DNA from: Pholiota molesta
Taxonomy: Eukaryota > Basidiomycota > Agaricomycetes > Agaricales > Strophariaceae
Length of the DNA: 64,000 bases
Assembly (NCBI GenBank): GCA_014925825.1
Contig: JACGCK010000005.1
Coordinates: 186,001 to 250,000, forward strand
Direction: 5' to 3'
Part shown: positions 39,801 to 51,292 of the stretch, piece by piece
Layout: each line of letters opens with the position of its first letter
Numbering within the stretch: the first letter of the stretch is position 1
Translations under genes and position numbers: made by a program
Notes under the pieces: generated by a model
Told to the model about the DNA's origin: nothing
What the model saw: the letters and a program-made list of their open reading frames with translations, nothing else
Database searches by the model: none

Positions 39801-42057
39801 CGGCAAAGCTCTTCTCAACAACCTCCCCAGATTCAGAATCCTATTTTGGCCGATTTACTTTCTTCTCCTTTATCTCCGAAACGACCAACGATTATGCAAA
39901 GCGAGACAACTCCACCAGCTACTAAGACTGAAATGGTCCGCCAGCGGACGTCATCGTCATCCTCTAATAGAAATGCCATTCCTTCTTCTGAATTAGTAAA
40001 AACACGAGATCTCCCCCTGAAAGCTTTCAAACCGAATCTCTTCGCCATATTCAATCTCAAAAAAGGTATCCCACCGAGTTGCCACCACAGAAATTGTTCA
40101 ACGATCACATTCGCGAAGCACCAGCCATCCAAGAAATTCGAGCTCCACCGATCAGGCCATCAACTGTTCAACCTGGACCTCAGGTAGAGCCCTTGCCTCA
40201 AATACTGTCTCAACGATACCCGTACGAACTATCGCAGAAGCCCAGCTTTGAGCCAGGTCGGGACCCGCTTGCTCCAGAAACTCGCACTCCCCATATCCGA
40301 CCATCGACGGCCCAACCTCAGTCCTTTTCTACATCCCAAAGAGAACCCAGCATTGGGTTTCAAAATCAGGGGGAATTTCACCGGCAGGTTTCTTCCCAAA
40401 GATATGTCCCTGATCTACCACAAAAACCACCAATCGATCAAGTTCGTGATGCACCTTTGGTCCAAGACATACGTAAGAAGGTAATCGAACGGCCCGATGT
40501 GCAACCATCAACGATTCCTGTGGAAGTCAGAGATACCCACTATGGATTCCCGACGGAACCGTCTCGACATATCGTATCCCAAAGGTACCCACCTGAGATT
40601 ACCCAAAGACCATCCGAGCAGCTGCAAAGACCACCCGAACAACATCGAGATACTTCTATAGCTCAGGAAAGTCGGAATTCTGCATTTAGGACACCTACTG
40701 CCCAACCTACATTGCTCACCGGGCAGGGAAAAGAAGGGTTTCATGCACTACTTGCACCAAATCGCCCAATTCCAACCAGTCGAATTCAGCCATCTTCAAA
40801 TCATGCGCAGACATCCGTTAATCCCAGTTTGCCCCAAAGAGACACCGCACCAATAGAGCAATACATGTCTGTTCGCCATGGAACTAACTCATCGGGACCC
40901 ATGGAGCCAGCGCCCTCGCAAGACAGAAGAGGTACACCAATTCCTCAGCCTCAAGTTTCAGGAGGTCGACGAGCGGCTCCAGAAAACCCACAGTACAAGC
41001 CACAATATCAGCATCTTCTACGGACCCGAGATATCCAAATGAAGGGCAGGTTCCACCATCCCAACCAACGACAAGCGCCAGTCAATATGCCAATCGACAC
41101 CAGCATTCAGTATCATTGCCCACGACTTTCACAGGTTCAGTCACTGGGAATGCGTCATCGCGAGAAGATCTTCCGAGGTCTGCGACACCAGCACAAGCAC
41201 ATTTCAAAATGAGCAATTTGCAGGCCAACGCTGCCCCTGTCCATACACCAGTTGAAAGGCTCGCTTCATTCCATAAGGCTCCTTCAGACGAAACCATTCT
41301 TTTGACGCCATCATCTCTTGCGCGTTCTTTGGTGTTGAAACCTACCATTTCACAGCAATCTGTTACTCCCTCTGTTGCATCGCAAGCATCGCGCAAAGGA
41401 GGTACATTCTTCAACATGTTCAAGAAGAGTACCACAACCCCAGCTCCTCCTCAGCAGTACGAAATTTGGCGTCCAACTGCGCCTGCCAAGACGCCCGATT
41501 CTAGCCCCAAAGCAACGCAGCCAGAACCGGAACCAGATACTCAACGGGCAGGCCCTTCAAGAAGGGGACCTCCTCCGCCCATATCTATACCTGTGACGAT
41601 ACATGGAATGGATCAGAGAAATGTACATTCCAACGTCTTCACTCCATTCAAATACCTTACCAGCAAGAGGAATCGGGCAGTTTCGGTTGCATCTTTGGAA
41701 GCACAGGATGGTACAGCGGTAAGGAAATCGACTTTCGTTATATATTTGAGCTAAGAATGTTTCTAGCCCAACACGGTTGTAGGTTCCCCAACCGTGTCTA
41801 TGCACAGTCAAGCGCCCATTCAACCACCTCCTTTCCGCGATCCACGGCTCGCCACCGAAGAATGGAGAGATAAAGAGGAGGCAGATCTACAGAGGCGCAC
41901 CAAAGCCAAACTGAGAAGACGACGACCAGGCGTCGTGTTTGATGTCGAAGAAGAGCATCCTGATGACGTCAAGAGACGGCCTCGACGAGTGAAGACAAAG
42001 CATCGGAGTTCTAGCAAGCAAATCGAAGCCTCCCAGCCCGAGCCCTCCCAATCATAA
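33825..42057 (+). CDS. Giant disordered protein with long Arg/Glu charged-helix region, function unknown
   Basis: Not recognised. ATG at 33825 starts MKSFFSRLHDSTQTGHSKST. A disordered Ser/Pro/Tyr N-terminus of about 210 residues is followed by about 530 residues made almost only of R, E, A, K, D, L and Q (34470-36100), including tandem EAQRERER units. From 36.3 to 41.7 kb come several Pro/Ser/Gln-rich exons with recurring S-K-(Q/R)-(D/E)-S-P motifs (38.5-38.9 kb) and four copies of an SQ(K)RYPxEL unit (40.05-40.71 kb). The C-terminus looks structured and conserved-like: GGTFFNMFKKSTT, HSNVFTPFKYLTSKRNRAVS, PNTVVGSPTVS, FRDPRLATEEWRDKEEADLQ and RRRRPGVVFDVEEEHPDD, ending at TAA in 42055-42057. 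Exons are joined as one gene because strand, composition and splice sites agree, but at least two frame changes (CCC at 33944, A-run near 39997) look like lost bases. The product would be roughly 2,500 residues. The number of exons is approximate. Confidence 0.65.
35195..35338 (+). repeat. Minisatellite, six perfect 24-bp copies in the charged-helix region
   Basis: Unit GCTCAGCGAGAGCGCGAGAG plus GGAA begins at 35195, 35219, 35243, 35267, 35291 and 35315 without a single difference, and encodes AQREREREs in one frame. Degenerate copies flank it from about 35140 to 35510. Confidence 0.9.
40050..40715 (+). repeat. Four degenerate 45-60-residue protein repeats in the giant gene
   Basis: Units begin SQKRYPTELPPQK, SQRYPYELSQKP, SQRYVPDLPQKP and SQRYPPEITQRP. 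Each continues through an (R)D/REAP...(E/D)(T/I)R segment and ends in a Pro-Ser/Thr-(T)-(A/V)-Q-P box (RPSTVQP, RPSTAQP, DVQPST, RTPTAQP). Nucleotide identity is low, so this is an old duplication. Confidence 0.7.
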
Positions 42058-42581
42058 TATACGAACTTTTCAGACATAGAGGATGCGTGGACATTGGATA
42101 CTAACCTCTACCGACTTTCACGAACTCACGATGCAATTACGATCTGCATGTCTCATTATTGAAATATTGTATCCCTACTTCGCATTTCTCCAGTCCTATG
42201 TATCAATATCGTTCGCTTTCATCAGTTTTTTAAAAGTATTTTGTAGCATAGCTTTTATCCCTCGTCACAGCATTAGTGTAGCTATAGTCGTTAGCTGTTT
42301 TTATTTAGCATCCATAAAGTAGACTCGTCAGCAAAATTGTATGAGATGAATAGGGCCGGGCCGCGTCAAGTCGGCTGAGTGAGCGCTGCGGCTGTGAAAC
42401 TCTCAACCTTCCATCAGCACCGTCCTTCAACTGAGTCTGCAAAGCACCCACAGCCTAGCTTCTCGTCAACTATAGAGGCGGTGTCAGGTCTTTCTTCACG
42501 TCCTACTTACACCAACTGAGTTCCACCGGTTTCCACCTGTCCAAACCCCAGGCTCCATATTCACCTCACTTCTCTCTTGCA
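42058..42581 (+). other. Intergenic, presumed PI synthase promoter
   Basis: This 524-bp gap lies between tandem genes. The first half is AT-rich 3' sequence of the giant gene. CT-rich stretches from 42400 to the ATG are typical of basidiomycete promoters and leaders. No gene is seen. Confidence 0.4.
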
Positions 42582-43581
42582 ATGACCAAAGCACACACGA
42601 CGCGTCGCCGAAGACGTTCTCGCGACATAGTCGACGCTAAACGAGCTGTGGACCTAGCGACTGCACAAACATACTCAGAGAATGTCTTCCTTTTCGTGCC
42701 TAATCTCATCGGTGCGTATCCTATTCGTATGGACGTTTGTCACGTCATACTGACAACACCGCCCTTCACAGGCTACACACGCGTTATAATGGCTGGTCTA
42801 TCATTGCACTATATGAATTACCATCCTATATACTGTACACTACTGTATAGTCTATCTTGTCTTCTGGATGCGGTGGACGGACAAGCGGCGCGAGCTTTAG
42901 GACAGACATCCAAATTTGGAGCGGTCTTGGATATGGTGACAGATAGGTGTGTCCGTGCTTTCCCAATGCAAATATATACATCGGACTAACATGAATTAAG
43001 ATGCACTACTTCATGCCTACTTTGCTATCTGTCTTCGGCTTATCCAGATTTTGCACTGGTCTTCCAATTCCTTATCGCATTGGATTTCAGCAGCCATTAT
43101 ATGCATATGTACAGGTTCGTTTCGCCCCTTTCAACCTGGACGAAAGAAGCCAAATTCATTCTCTTTTAAAGCTCTCTTGTAACTGGTTCTACCAGTCATA
43201 AACTTGTAACAAGTGAAGTCAGTCGTATTTTGTGGCGATACTACAATGACCCGGTTTGTGATACGGCATTATTCACCCCCTATCAACGTTAACAATATAA
43301 TTTCACAGCTCACTCTCTTTTTCGTTTGCGCTGCGAACGAGCTCTTCTTCGTTGCACTCTATCTCATGAAGTGGAATGACACCCCAATCGGTCTACCTCT
43401 GCCGTACTTGCGAAGTCTTAGCTATCCCCAATTCATGGCTATATTAAGCTTCCCTATCTTCTTCCTCAAGAACGTCATCAATGTGGTGCAACTCTGGAAA
43501 GCTTCCAAAATTCTTGTAGGAGTAGACCTGGCAGAGAGAGCTGCTGCACGTGTAGCTGCGCTGAAAACCGACTCGGATTAG
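42582..43581 (+). CDS. PIS1: CDP-diacylglycerol-inositol 3-phosphatidyltransferase (PI synthase)
   Basis: Integral ER membrane enzyme that makes phosphatidylinositol from CDP-diacylglycerol and inositol, the precursor of phosphoinositides, inositol sphingolipids and GPI anchors. ATG at 42582 starts MTKAHTTRRRRRSRDIVDAK, a basic cytosolic N-terminus. The CDP-alcohol phosphotransferase signature D-G-x2-A-R-x8-G-x3-D-x3-D is complete (DGQAARALGQTSKFGAVLDM, then VTD), spanning 42879-42950. Next come CTTSCLLCYLSSAYPD, the PI-synthase-typical LDFSSHYMHMYSSLVTGSTS and HKLVTSEVSRILWRYYNDP, FFVCAANELFFVALYL and a C-terminal membrane helix, ending ALKTDSD at TAG 43579. Four introns are inferred. One, 43115-43171, uses an AAAG acceptor, and choosing it restores the SSLVTGSTSHK segment. 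The length (about 235 residues) fits the family. Confidence 0.93.
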
Positions 43582-45925
43582 GCATACTCCCAGTGCGAGG
43601 ACATTAAAGAGGATATGTCTAATACTCTATTTAAAGTATCGACCGCGTTATATCATAGCCTCTACAAGTATTACTAGTATGCGCCACTGCGCAGACAATC
43701 TATATATAATCTTCTCCCATTCACGGTACCAGCTCTGGACATAGTAACCTTCTGGTGCTTATATTTTATACATACTGGAAGTTCTTGCATCTTTAACATG
43801 ACAGTCATAATTACTTATCCTGTTCGTTGTAATGATGGAATCCTCATTGAACAATACTTGTCGCTTCTCAATTCGCCGCGTCCTGATTTGAGTAGTTGAT
43901 TTAGGCGCGCAACTGGAGGAGGCTTGTTAGCGATGCACTGCTTAAACCTCAGTCCGCTTCCCCTAAATTTCAATTGTCAGTATATATGCCGGAATACCGA
44001 TAATTTAATTCACCGTGTTTAGCTGCTGATATTGGTATTATCCTTGATTTTTCCCCTCCACTCACTGCAGCGATCTGTACGCCTGAAGGATAAACCACAT
44101 GAGATATAAAATCAGAAAGAAGTTCTATAGATCTTGCATAAATTTGCATAAATAACGAGCTCACTATGACTTTGAATTTTGGACAGTAAATCTTGCGCCG
44201 TGGGTGAATCATGTATAGGGCCCCGATTCCATGGCACCAACTCTCACTTACTGTACTCGTCTGTGTCCATCTTTTTCGCAAGCACACACGAAACTGAAAC
44301 ATTCCGAAGAAAAAGGAAAGATTGTATAAGTACCGTGAGATGCTCCTGTACACTTCTCGAAACCGGTAAAGTTTGCGTCGCTGGTATCCGTCGGACCCAT
44401 TTCGAATTGCTCACCATAAGCGACGTGCGAGTCCATGATTGATTTGTCTGTTGTTCTGAATGGTAATATAATTACTTATAATTACTAGATGACTGCGGGC
44501 CCGCATAAAAGCCGATGCTTCTTGAGCTTCCAAGAGGCAGGTAACATAGAATAACATACCGTATGCGATGGTACATCTTATGATTTCAAAAATGATATTG
44601 CAGAAACCCAAAATACCTGGGATGCCGGGCTTCACGTTTTTCTCAAGTATTTATGGGGATACAGAAGAATACGATATCGCCAACAGGTAGATGAATCAAA
44701 GATGAATCGAGTAAATGCTGCATAAAGTAAGCCAAAAGGCCTCAAGTCATCATCGAATCATCGACATACATACTATGAAGTGCCGACGGGGTCTTCTTCG
44801 TCCCCATGTAGTCCCACGAAACACCAATGGAATGCGGCGAGGCAAAAGGCGCGAGACATACGAATGCAGAAAACCATGATCCCACAGCCTGATAGAAGCC
44901 GCGCGAGTATTCATGTTGCACACAAATGCACACCCACCGTTAAATAAAAACGGTGCTAAGGTGCTAAAGGCAATGAGGAAAGGGATTATAATGAACAGTT
45001 ACGGGCTGAACTTTCAAGACGTGATGAACAACTTATTGGAGCTTGATCTGATAATTGTGATTGCATATGTACGAGCGTCGATAGATGATCACTGTGTACC
45101 GATGTACTGAGCGACTGAAGATCGAAGGTGAATGACTGAACAGTGGGAAATCTGGAAATGCTCAGATTGCTCAGATCACTTAACTAGCCACAAGGATTCT
45201 TCCATAGCCAACCATGGCTTGCAATTCTTCTGGCCCAGGCAGACAGCCATGATATTGTTCTACCTGCTCTGTCTGCCTGAAACATATTCCATCTCTTCAC
45301 TGTCCAAGTCCAATCACGTACGTCCTGCCTGCCTACCCCAAGGCAAAAACGACAGCGTAGAACAACTTGGAATGGCCGCGCAGTTACGAACCACGTTAAA
45401 TAGTCCGAGCGGTGATGTTATCTGATACCAGACAGAAGAAAGATATATCCAATAAGTGATCATGAATCCGCAACGAATGCAACCGTAAAGCCCACAGAGG
45501 GACGGCATCCAGACGGCTTCAGAACTCGAGCGACGAGCGCCAAGTGAAAGAAGATGCGCAAAAGCCCGTATGTCATCTTGTTGATGTTGGAGTTTTAGAA
45601 GACAAGTGTACAACTCGCGGGGTATTGTTTGATCCTAGGAAGCGGATATACAAGGGAGCTTGATGATTTGGTCTGCATCAGACACTGATACAAATGGCGG
45701 CTGCAGATAGGGTAGTTGGGAGCTGTTTCATATAGAACGGCAAAATAGGTGTGCACTTCTGAACAAGCAAGTGTTATTATTGCAATAAAATAAATAGATC
45801 CAAAAAAAAGACGAGTACACGGCCACGGAGCTGTGCGATGTTGCTGTATCTGTTGAACAGACAGAGTGCAGTTAGAAAGGTTTTGTCGAGGAGCCGAAAA
45901 GATGTCTGTATACCTGTACTTAATG
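43582..45925. other. Gene-poor region, nothing recognised
   Basis: This 2.3-kb AT-rich stretch follows the PI synthase gene. Open frames are short (under 130 codons), overlap in all phases and contain no domain motif or intron-joined continuation. No tRNA B-box, terminal repeat or transposase-like sequence was noticed. Confidence 0.45.
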
Positions 45926-46225
45926 TTATTTTCTCTGCGGAGGGTCGGCCCATATAGGTTTCGTGTCATCCGCTGCCTGGTCTGCCGAAGCCTGCAACAG
46001 AGGTTGGGATATCAATAGGCTGTTTGAAGGCAGGAATGAAGAAAGAAAGAAAACATCAAGAGAGCTAACCCATTTCGTGAATGTCATAACCTTAAAACCC
46101 AATAATAAAACACACAAAAGAAAAGAGCCACCAACCTGTGCGTCCACCTGTTTTTTCATCGCTTCTTCTCGCGCCAACCGGGTAGCCCGGGCAATGTCGA
46201 CCTTGCGCCTCAAATCGGGTGCCAT
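45926..46225 (-). CDS. Possible 51-residue protein, function unknown
   Basis: ATG at 46225 (context GAAATGGCA) begins MAPDLRRKVDIARATRLARE, a basic amphipathic helix. A donor (CAG|GTTGGT, intron 45992-46135) and a TTGCAG acceptor join it in phase 0 to ASADQAADDTKPIWADPPQR and a final K, with TAA at 45926-45928. The 144-nt intron is itself open in the same frame, so an unspliced 99-residue form is also possible; it would be hydrophobic in the middle. Support is limited to a sensible start, splice sites and a plausible charged composition. It lies isolated in a gene-poor stretch. Confidence 0.35.
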   Translation of the reverse strand: MAPDLRRKVDIARATRLAREEAMKKQVDAQVGGSFLLCVLLLGFKVMTFTKWVSSLDVFFLSSFLPSNSLLISQPLLQASADQAADDTKPIWADPPQRK

Positions 46226-48773
46226 TTCCTATTTTTTTTTCGCATAGGAAGAACGCAGTGCGAAGTCAGAAAAAGAAAGAAACAGGAAACGAAGACGGGT
46301 GTAATCAGTACAAGTAAAATGGAAATGCTCCGATGATGCATAGCTCGAAATGTAAGCAAAACGGATAAATATATCCCACATCTCGTCCCCACAAAGGATC
46401 TGGCGAGCGGGAGCTATGGAACTGACTGAGAGATGGATCATCACAACTGGCGATGTATCATTTGCACGCAATCGACGCTACTGTTCTTGCCGGAGATGTG
46501 AAGAAGGCAGGGCGTGACATGAGCAGCCCCGCCGTGCAGCCCGATGACCGTCCGAGAATGGGCATGCCTTCCGGCGAAGCATGCAGGATAGGAGGCGGCC
46601 CAGAAAAAAACAGAGAGAGAGAAAAGCATAACAAAAAATAAACCCGCACGAAGAAGGCAAAGAAGCAACAGCAGCACAAGAAGCACAGGAAGCCACAAGA
46701 AGGGCCGCAGAAGCGCGATGACGTCCGTCCGAGCCTGGGGCCAGCACTCGCGCTGGCCCACATGCGTGCGAATGCGCGGTGGGGTGCAGGCCCGTCCCGG
46801 AGGGGCATAGGAAGCCCCGCATCGAATCCGCAGCTGCGAGGCATGTGGGGATCGTCGATGCTTCCAGCGCGCGCCCACGCCCCATACGCACTGGCTCGGG
46901 TTTGCCGATGTGCGCGGGCGGAAGGAGGGAGACGGTGTGCAACGCTGGGATGGGGGGGTGTGCACACCCGCGCAGGGCCGCGCCCGGACCAAGCTTTCCT
47001 AAGGCCTACATCGCAGCGTGTTTTGCTTCCATTGCGTGATAAGAAGTTGGCAGCCAGGCTGGGACGGCCGGGGCAAGAAGGAAGCCCTGTGCCACCATCT
47101 GAAAAGAGCCTCGCACTAATGCACATGCAAACGCAGAGAAAGAAGAACGACAAACGGGGACATACATCGTACAACTGCTGTTCGGTGGGCGTCGTGGCTG
47201 AAAAAGAGGCGTAAATTAGCAAACTAGCAGAAGCAGATTCAACTTAAAGAAAGAAAAATGCGCGGAACGTGTTGCGCTAGTATCTCGCCCGTGCTAGCCA
47301 AAAGCTAACTTGGCCTAGCTCACGCCGCATATGAAACTATACCACCCGCAAGCTACGCACCTTTCATAAGCCCATAACCTACACTCAACACTGTGCACAA
47401 AACGTCACAGGAGTCGTCGGGATGTGGCATACCGGCGCAGAAACCAAGAATAACATCACGCGTAATTAGAACGCGCCACGAACAGCATCCACATCATATC
47501 GCGTCGCGGGTTACGGCGCAGATCCCGAAGCCAGGCGCGGGTCGAACAAGTACGCGAGTCGCCAAACGAACCGAAGAGGCCCAGATTCCGTGGTGCATGC
47601 ACGCGTGTCCACGTACCGTGAAACACGAAGCGGGGGTTGTAGGCGACGAAGATATAGCGTGCCAGGCGGGTGGAATGAGACGGCGGCCGAACCCAACGAA
47701 GCGGCGGGGCGCAACGCACACATGCAGAGACCCATAGGACCGCACGCCGAAGAAGAAGCACACGGAAGACACGATGCGTCCAAGATTGAAAGAGAAGGTA
47801 TAGAGAAACGAAACGAAGTGTTAGCAAGAAAAACACGACGCCCAGCCGAAGAAACGGCTTCGCAGAGGCAAAAAGAAAGAACGACGTACGGGCAAGCGAG
47901 AAACCGGAGAACTTGACCCACGGAAACGACGCCGACGACATTGTAGAAAGGATTAGACGGTGTGTATGAGACCGTAAAGTGAATGTTGAGCGGAAAGACC
48001 AGGTCGCGGTAAGCGGTTGGCGAGCTGACCTTGACGCGTAACGAATGCATGTTGGCTTGTCACGGTCACCTTGCGCTCAGCGCCGCGGCGCGCCGCTCGC
48101 CGCTGTATGATGCGACTCCAACCGCGCCGGGACGGAAAATTTGCATTTGGAATCCGAAGCCTAGACGTGCATTCGACCGCAATTCAAGCGCGATCCGAAG
48201 CTATGCATCGGATGAAGAGAAGCAGAATAGAACGCGCGAATTTCGAAGCGGCGCCCCGAGCACAGAAGAAGGCCTGCGCGCACTAGCAGCATGCATGTAT
48301 ACTTTACCCATTCTTATAATTTATTTCGCCTAAGTTTCGCCACATAAATAGTTAAGAATCGCGCATCTGTTACTCTCCTGTAACGCCAGAAACAATAGAT
48401 TGATGCATGCATAAGAACTAGTAAGATAGTAGATAAGCGAGCAAGCAGCTCGGAGGACCCCACTCGCCGATGAGCAAATAACACGAGAATATGTATGCAA
48501 TATAGGTAGGCCAGTAGATGGTAATTACATGTAGTAGCAAACAACAAGACAGCGATGGAATATCAGTGAGAGGCTAAAATGCAACCAGGCGTGTGTGATG
48601 CGTAAGGACGACATGAGATGGGCGAAGCAAGCCAGAGGAGATGAAGCAGAGGGAGAGTGAGAGCGAGAGCACAGGCAATGCGATAAATACTATCTAGTGA
48701 AGAAAGAACGAACTAACGAAGGAAAAAACAAGGAAGAAAACATAACCAAAAACATAACCAAGACCTTGCGGCG
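46226..48773. other. Gene-poor GC-rich region, nothing recognised
   Basis: This 2.5-kb region contains long overlapping open frames on both strands (for example 46441-46992 and 46458-47222 minus, 47511-48050 minus). These are expected from a GC-rich, stop-poor composition. They share no domain, and none is favoured by splice sites. No RNA gene was identified. Confidence 0.4.
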
Positions 48774-51147
48774 CTACGTATCTCTTGCGCCAACCGCAAG
48801 AGGCGGCACTGGAACCGGCATTTTGCCCCCACCCACAGACAGCCCCATGCCAATGCCACCGCCACCCCCGCCGCCCACGCGCGCCTTCTTCCCCGCAAAG
48901 CCCAGCAAATCGCTCGAGCGCCGACTGCGCACCTCGATGCGCGCGAGCTCCGCCTCCCATTCGCGCATGTGGTCCGACATCTCCGCCGCCGACGAGGACG
49001 AGTCGCCGCCCTCTTCCATGCCCGCGGCCACAACGTCCCTCTCCCTCGCCCTCTCCTTCTCCTTCCCGCGACTCCGGCTGCTCGCGCTCGAGATGCTGCC
49101 CGACGTGCTCGTGCTGGTACTCGTGTGGCCCCCGCCGACGGCGCCCCCATTCGGCGCCAAGCCCTTATCCCGCCGCCGCGACGGCACGCCGTTCGCATGC
49201 ACCGTCGACCAGAAGCTCGAGCTGCTCTTCCCACTCACAAGGCTCCCGCCGCTGCTCTTCGACGCCGCAGACTGGCTCGTGTCCGGGCGCGCGACGCGCC
49301 CACCCAGCAGCTCCGCGCGCCGCTTCCCATTCGCCCCATCCGACGTCGTCCCGCTCCCGCCCTCGCCCTCGCCCGCACTCCCACTCTTGCTGGGCCCCGG
49401 CGCGCTCTCGTCCTTCGCGCGGCCGTACGAGCCCCCCGCGAAGTCGACGGGGCGGTCGCGCGGGCCGGCGCTCGTATGCGGGCGCCGCGCGCCGCTCGCC
49501 TTCGGGCGCGTGAACGCGGACGGCGCGGCGGACGGCGGCGCGAGGTGCTGCGGCGGCATGGGGGAAGGCGGGACGGGGCCGGCGCTGCGCGAGCCCGACG
49601 TCGCGGGGGCCTCCGTGGCGCGCGAGCGGCGCGGCGACTTGGATTTGGAGCGCGCGGTGGCGGAGGCGCCGGCGCTGTCGAGGGCGTCTTGCATCTCGCT
49701 GTATTTTGCGAGGGCGAGCTGGCGCTCGGCCTCGTTGGTGGAGATGATGAGGAGCTCCTCGTCGGCGAGGTCGATGGTCTCTGTGCCTGTGGGCGAGGTA
49801 ACGACGATCTGCGCAGGCAGCGATGAATAAAGAGAACATCAATAGGGGCAAGACATACCTTGGCGCGGACAAAGTACTTGACGGACACAAGCTCGGACGT
49901 GATGGATTCGCCGATGGCCCATCGGCTATGAGATTTTGGCGCGGGCCATTGGAGGGTGAGCGTCTTGCTCCACATGCCATGAGCGTCGCGGGAAAAGCTG
50001 CCGGATGATTCTGCGCCTGCGATGAGGTTGACAATTACCTTTGCTGAAGGCGGCGCGGGCAGCACGGGCACCGGCGCGGGAGAGGGTATCAGGGGCGTCG
50101 TCTCCGAGGCAAGGGAAGGTGTGGAGGGGAAGATGGAATTGGGGGTTATAGTGGGAACCGAGGAGCCGAGCGAGAGGGTGGAGGAGGAAGAAGCGGGTTC
50201 GGAGGCGAGTTCTTGATAGGACTGGGAGGGGGAATAGGATTTGAGAAATGATGGTTGCGAAAGGGGGGTGGAAGTGAGATCAGGAGGTGGTAATGTGACC
50301 GGAGGGTGGAGATGGGTGTTCGAGGCGGGGGGAATGTCATGGAGAATGATGCGGCGTTCAACTATGACGCTTGCGCTTCGGATGGAGACGCCGTGGTCGA
50401 GAGGCTGGAGATGGATGGGAATAGATACGAGATCGAGCGGGCCGATGGGGACTTTTGGGGCGCTGACGCAGTAGCGTATGCGGGGTGCGCCGCGCTTGGC
50501 GGTCTCGCGGTCGAGGCTAGGGCACGGAGGCGAGACGGGGCGCGGCACGGCGGGGAGGTCGTAGCGCACGAGTGGGAGTTCAAAGTGGCGGACCTGGCGG
50601 GAACCGACGCCGGTGATGGGTGCGTGGTGGAGGACTAGAGGAGGTGAGCAGGGGCGCATACGGCGAGAAGAGCACATACCAGCCTCGATGCGCCATGAGC
50701 AGCGGTAGTCTACGAAGACGGCGGTGCTGAAGCCGGCAATACGCGTGGGGAGGGAGAAGCGAAAGGGAAACTCGAGAAGGCCGATGGGCTCGTAGTCGAC
50801 ATTGTCAGGCTTGGCCCAGAGGGTGTGGGTGTGGTCGACGAGGAGGTTGGAGTGGAGTGCGTTGACGCGGCCGATGCGCGACTCGTAGCAGCGGACGGAG
50901 ACGGTGATGCTCTTGGCGGGGAGCGTCTTCTGGTCTGCGTCGAGGCGGGTGCGGACAACTGTGGGGGGGTGAGCGGGGGCGCGGGGCGGAGGGGCGGGAC
51001 TCACTGCCGTCGATGCGCACGGGGGTGAGGCCGAGGTAGCCTGCGTAGGGGAAGTAGCGGTGGCCCTGGTTGCCTGTGGGGGTGAGCAGGGCGCGGGTGG
51101 GGGGACGGTGACGCACCTTTTGCGGAGGAGAGGACGAGATGGACCAT
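48774..51147 (-). CDS. Arrestin-like (arrestin N/C fold) protein, possible ubiquitin-ligase adaptor
   Basis: Predicted alpha-arrestin-type trafficking adaptor. ATG at 51147 gives MVHLVLSSAKGNQGHRYFPY, then YLGLTPVRIDGVVRTRLDAD, TVSVRCYESRIGRVN, LWAKPDNVDYEPIGLLEFPF and STAVFVDYRCSWRIEAV, a beta-rich arrestin N-lobe. A second lobe follows (RIRYCVSAPKVPIGPLDLVS, SIRSASVIVERRIILHD, ESITSELVSVKYFVRAKV). The C-terminal 300 residues are Ser/Gly-rich and disordered, ending PVPVPPLAVGARDT at TAG 48774. Four introns are inferred. An in-frame extension up to an ATG at 51294 is open, but its sequence (MVDVGREGCDVTGDIQ) is not arrestin-like. Fungal alpha-arrestins recruit Rsp5-type ligases to transporters through PPxY motifs, and no clear PPxY was seen here. 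The family call is fairly firm and the partner is unknown. Confidence 0.75.
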
Positions 51148-51292
51148 GGGGGGGATGGGATGGCGGAGGACGATCTGGCATCTGCATAAAAAGCCTTGGA
51201 CGTCAGAACCAGATCTTGCTTCTGCTTCTTCCTGGGAACAGATATATTGTATATCCCCGGTCACGTCACAGCCCTCTCTTCCCACATCCACC

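Noticed and set aside
46441..47222. Overlapping minus-strand frames of 154-254 codons
   Set aside because: Three phases are open at once in GC-rich DNA and the products are Cys/Leu/Pro-rich with no conserved pattern or splice support.
48697..49830. 377-codon plus-strand frame opposite the arrestin-like gene
   Set aside because: The GC-rich Ser/Gly tail of the arrestin-like gene leaves both strands open; the minus-strand frame has conserved domains and splice sites and this one does not.
49235..51187. Single 650-codon minus-strand frame as the arrestin-like protein
   Set aside because: It reads through introns: parts such as the first 70 and last 130 codons are in the wrong frame for the conserved arrestin sequence. 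The spliced model is preferred.
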